Assembly (NCBI GenBank): GCA_963721115.1
Contig: CAVRIA010000001.1
Coordinates: 34,489 to 98,488, forward strand
Source of the DNA: CAVRIA01 sp963721115
GTDB lineage: Bacteria > Desulfobacterota > Binatia > HRBIN30 > CADEER01
Reading direction: 5' to 3'
DNA length: 64,000 nt
The position numbers and the translations under genes are program-made. Below, in pieces: positions 63,141-64,000 of this stretch (within the stretch, counting starts at the first letter, position 1; each line of letters opens with the position of its first letter). Below the pieces are notes generated by a model that saw only the letters and a program-made list of their open reading frames with translations, was not told where the DNA came from and searched no databases.

Positions 63141-63810
63141 CAAAGTGGTCGCCGGAGGAGGAGCCGTACCTGCTGCAACTCGTCCGTTACATACACCTGA
63201 ACCCGGTCCGCTCTCGTCTACCGATCTCTTTGGAAAGCCTCGACGCCTACCCGTGGACGGGACACGCCGTGCTGCTGAATCGAGCCTCCCTGCCCGCTCA
63301 GGATACGGAGTTCGTTCTACTCCAGTTCGGAGAACGCGTGGGTCCGGCGCGCCGCGCGTATCGGTCGTTCATCGGGGAGGGACTGCGAAGGACGGAGGAA
63401 GAGGATCTGGAAGGTGGAGGACTGCGCCGCAGCGCTGGTGGGTGGGACCAGGTAGCCAAGCTGCGGCGAGGTCGGGAGCGCTGGGAGTTCGACGAGCGCA
63501 TCCTCGGCAGCGCACAGTTCGTCCGCCAGGTGATCGGTCAACTGGAAGAGGGGAGATCCCCTGGCGGGCGAACGGTCGACCCGGGAAGTCTCGCGGCGCT
63601 TTGCGAACGCGTGGCCACGCACTTCGCGCTGACTCCGTCGGTGATTCGGAGTCCAAGTCTTCGACGCGAAGCGCTCGGAGCGCGTGCCCTGTTCTGTCAC
63701 GTCGCTGTCTCCCACTACGCGTTCTAACTCGCGAGCACAGCCGAATACCTGCGGGTATCGCGGCGCAGCGTCGCGCGCGCCCTCGATCGGGCTCCAACGG
63801 TGCTCGTCGA
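63141..63810 (+). pseudogene. REP-associated tyrosine transposase (RAYT) remnant
   Basis: Starts directly after the REP-like element, without the N-terminal domain that carries the HUH metal site. LLQLVRYIHLNPVRSRL is the helix with the catalytic Tyr, followed by ESLDAYPWTGHAVL. The frame runs to TAA 63725-63727; the same frame continues after the stop as LASTAEYLRVSRRSVARAL, matching the usual helix-turn-helix tail of RAYTs, so the stop is probably a nonsense mutation. Truncation plus nonsense codon make it inactive. RAYTs mobilise REP/REPIN repeats. After about 63810 I see no gene. Confidence 0.8.
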
Positions 63811-64000
63811 CAGCGGATTCGACCCCTCCCCCTTCGCGCCGACTGAGGCACGCCCCGCGGACGCCAACTCCGCCCCCAAAGCCGCGACCTCGACGTTTTC
63901 GGGCTCAGCGCGGTTGGATGCTGAAGACCCGATTGCGCGACGCGCCACGACTATCTCAACTCGCCCGACTAGCCCCTACGTCCCCCGGTCCCACCCCATG

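Noticed and set aside
63724..63948. 74-codon minus-strand open frame at the window end
   Set aside because: Opposes the RAYT tail and has no motif or ribosome site.

Overview
The window is GC-rich bacterial chromosome, almost fully coding, with gene-end overlaps (ATGA/GTGA), AGGAGG-type ribosome binding sites and no rRNA, tRNA, CRISPR or intact insertion sequence that I can see. Several features point to a deltaproteobacteria-like lineage (Myxococcota, Desulfobacterota or Binatota-type): lipoproteins with Thr/Pro-rich linkers, dockerin-like Ca-binding pairs, an exported LPMO-like protein of the type seen in Sorangium, HpnK-type hopanoid metabolism, and long dispersed palindromic intergenic repeats. 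That placement is inference, not proof.

Layout. 1-6 kb: pentose-phosphate/upper-glycolysis cluster (transaldolase-PGI fusion, gnd, rpiA, rpe, second pgi). 6-13.1 kb, reverse strand: GNAT protein, then a TPS-type haemagglutinin-like adhesin (frameshifted) overlapping a TPR-CHAT protease-like protein. 13.3-18.8 kb: nitronate monooxygenase-like enzyme, LPMO-like secreted protein, a lipoprotein nucleosidase, and a three-gene LpoB/COG3014 envelope operon. 18.9-25.5 kb: purM, DUF4345, HpnK-like deacetylase, MFS exporter, penicillin-acylase-family hydrolase. 25.5-29.1 kb: repeat-rich island surrounding a VWA lipoprotein. 29.1-33.6 kb: two frameshifted genes (SRPBCC-like, glycosyltransferase), then a Rieske oxygenase-TetR operon behind a promoter carrying two tandem palindromic operators. 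33.5-39.3 kb: lipoprotein esterase, D-threonine-aldolase-like enzyme, HugZ-like protein, N-acyl-D-amino-acid deacylase, Ig-like small protein. 39.5-50.6 kb: amidohydrolase, EF-hand protein, orphan amino-acid-type SBP, frameshifted lipoprotein hydrolase, HiPIP-like small protein between inverted repeats, MFS, P450, msrA, AI-2E-family permease. 50.9-58.9 kb: a conserved membrane-protein/DUF4129/DUF4350/MoxR/DUF58 operon with SpoIIM and RDD genes, flanked by direct repeats made by duplication of a secreted-protein gene. 59-64 kb: large sensor kinase, TerC-family transporter, and a decayed REP-associated tyrosine transposase (RAYT) abutting a REP-like element.

Main themes in the hunt are: (i) a dense mosaic of small palindromic repeat modules, one type of which is shared between an intergenic site at 20.5 kb and the edge of the truncated RAYT at 63 kb; (ii) the tandem operator/promoter at 31.4 kb that probably makes the Rieske-TetR operon self-regulated; (iii) the direct-repeat-bracketed MoxR/DUF58 operon whose moxR alone carries four single-base insertions; and (iv) the adhesin-CHAT pair. 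Frameshifts in five genes may be assembly/base-call errors rather than biology, and I flag them individually.
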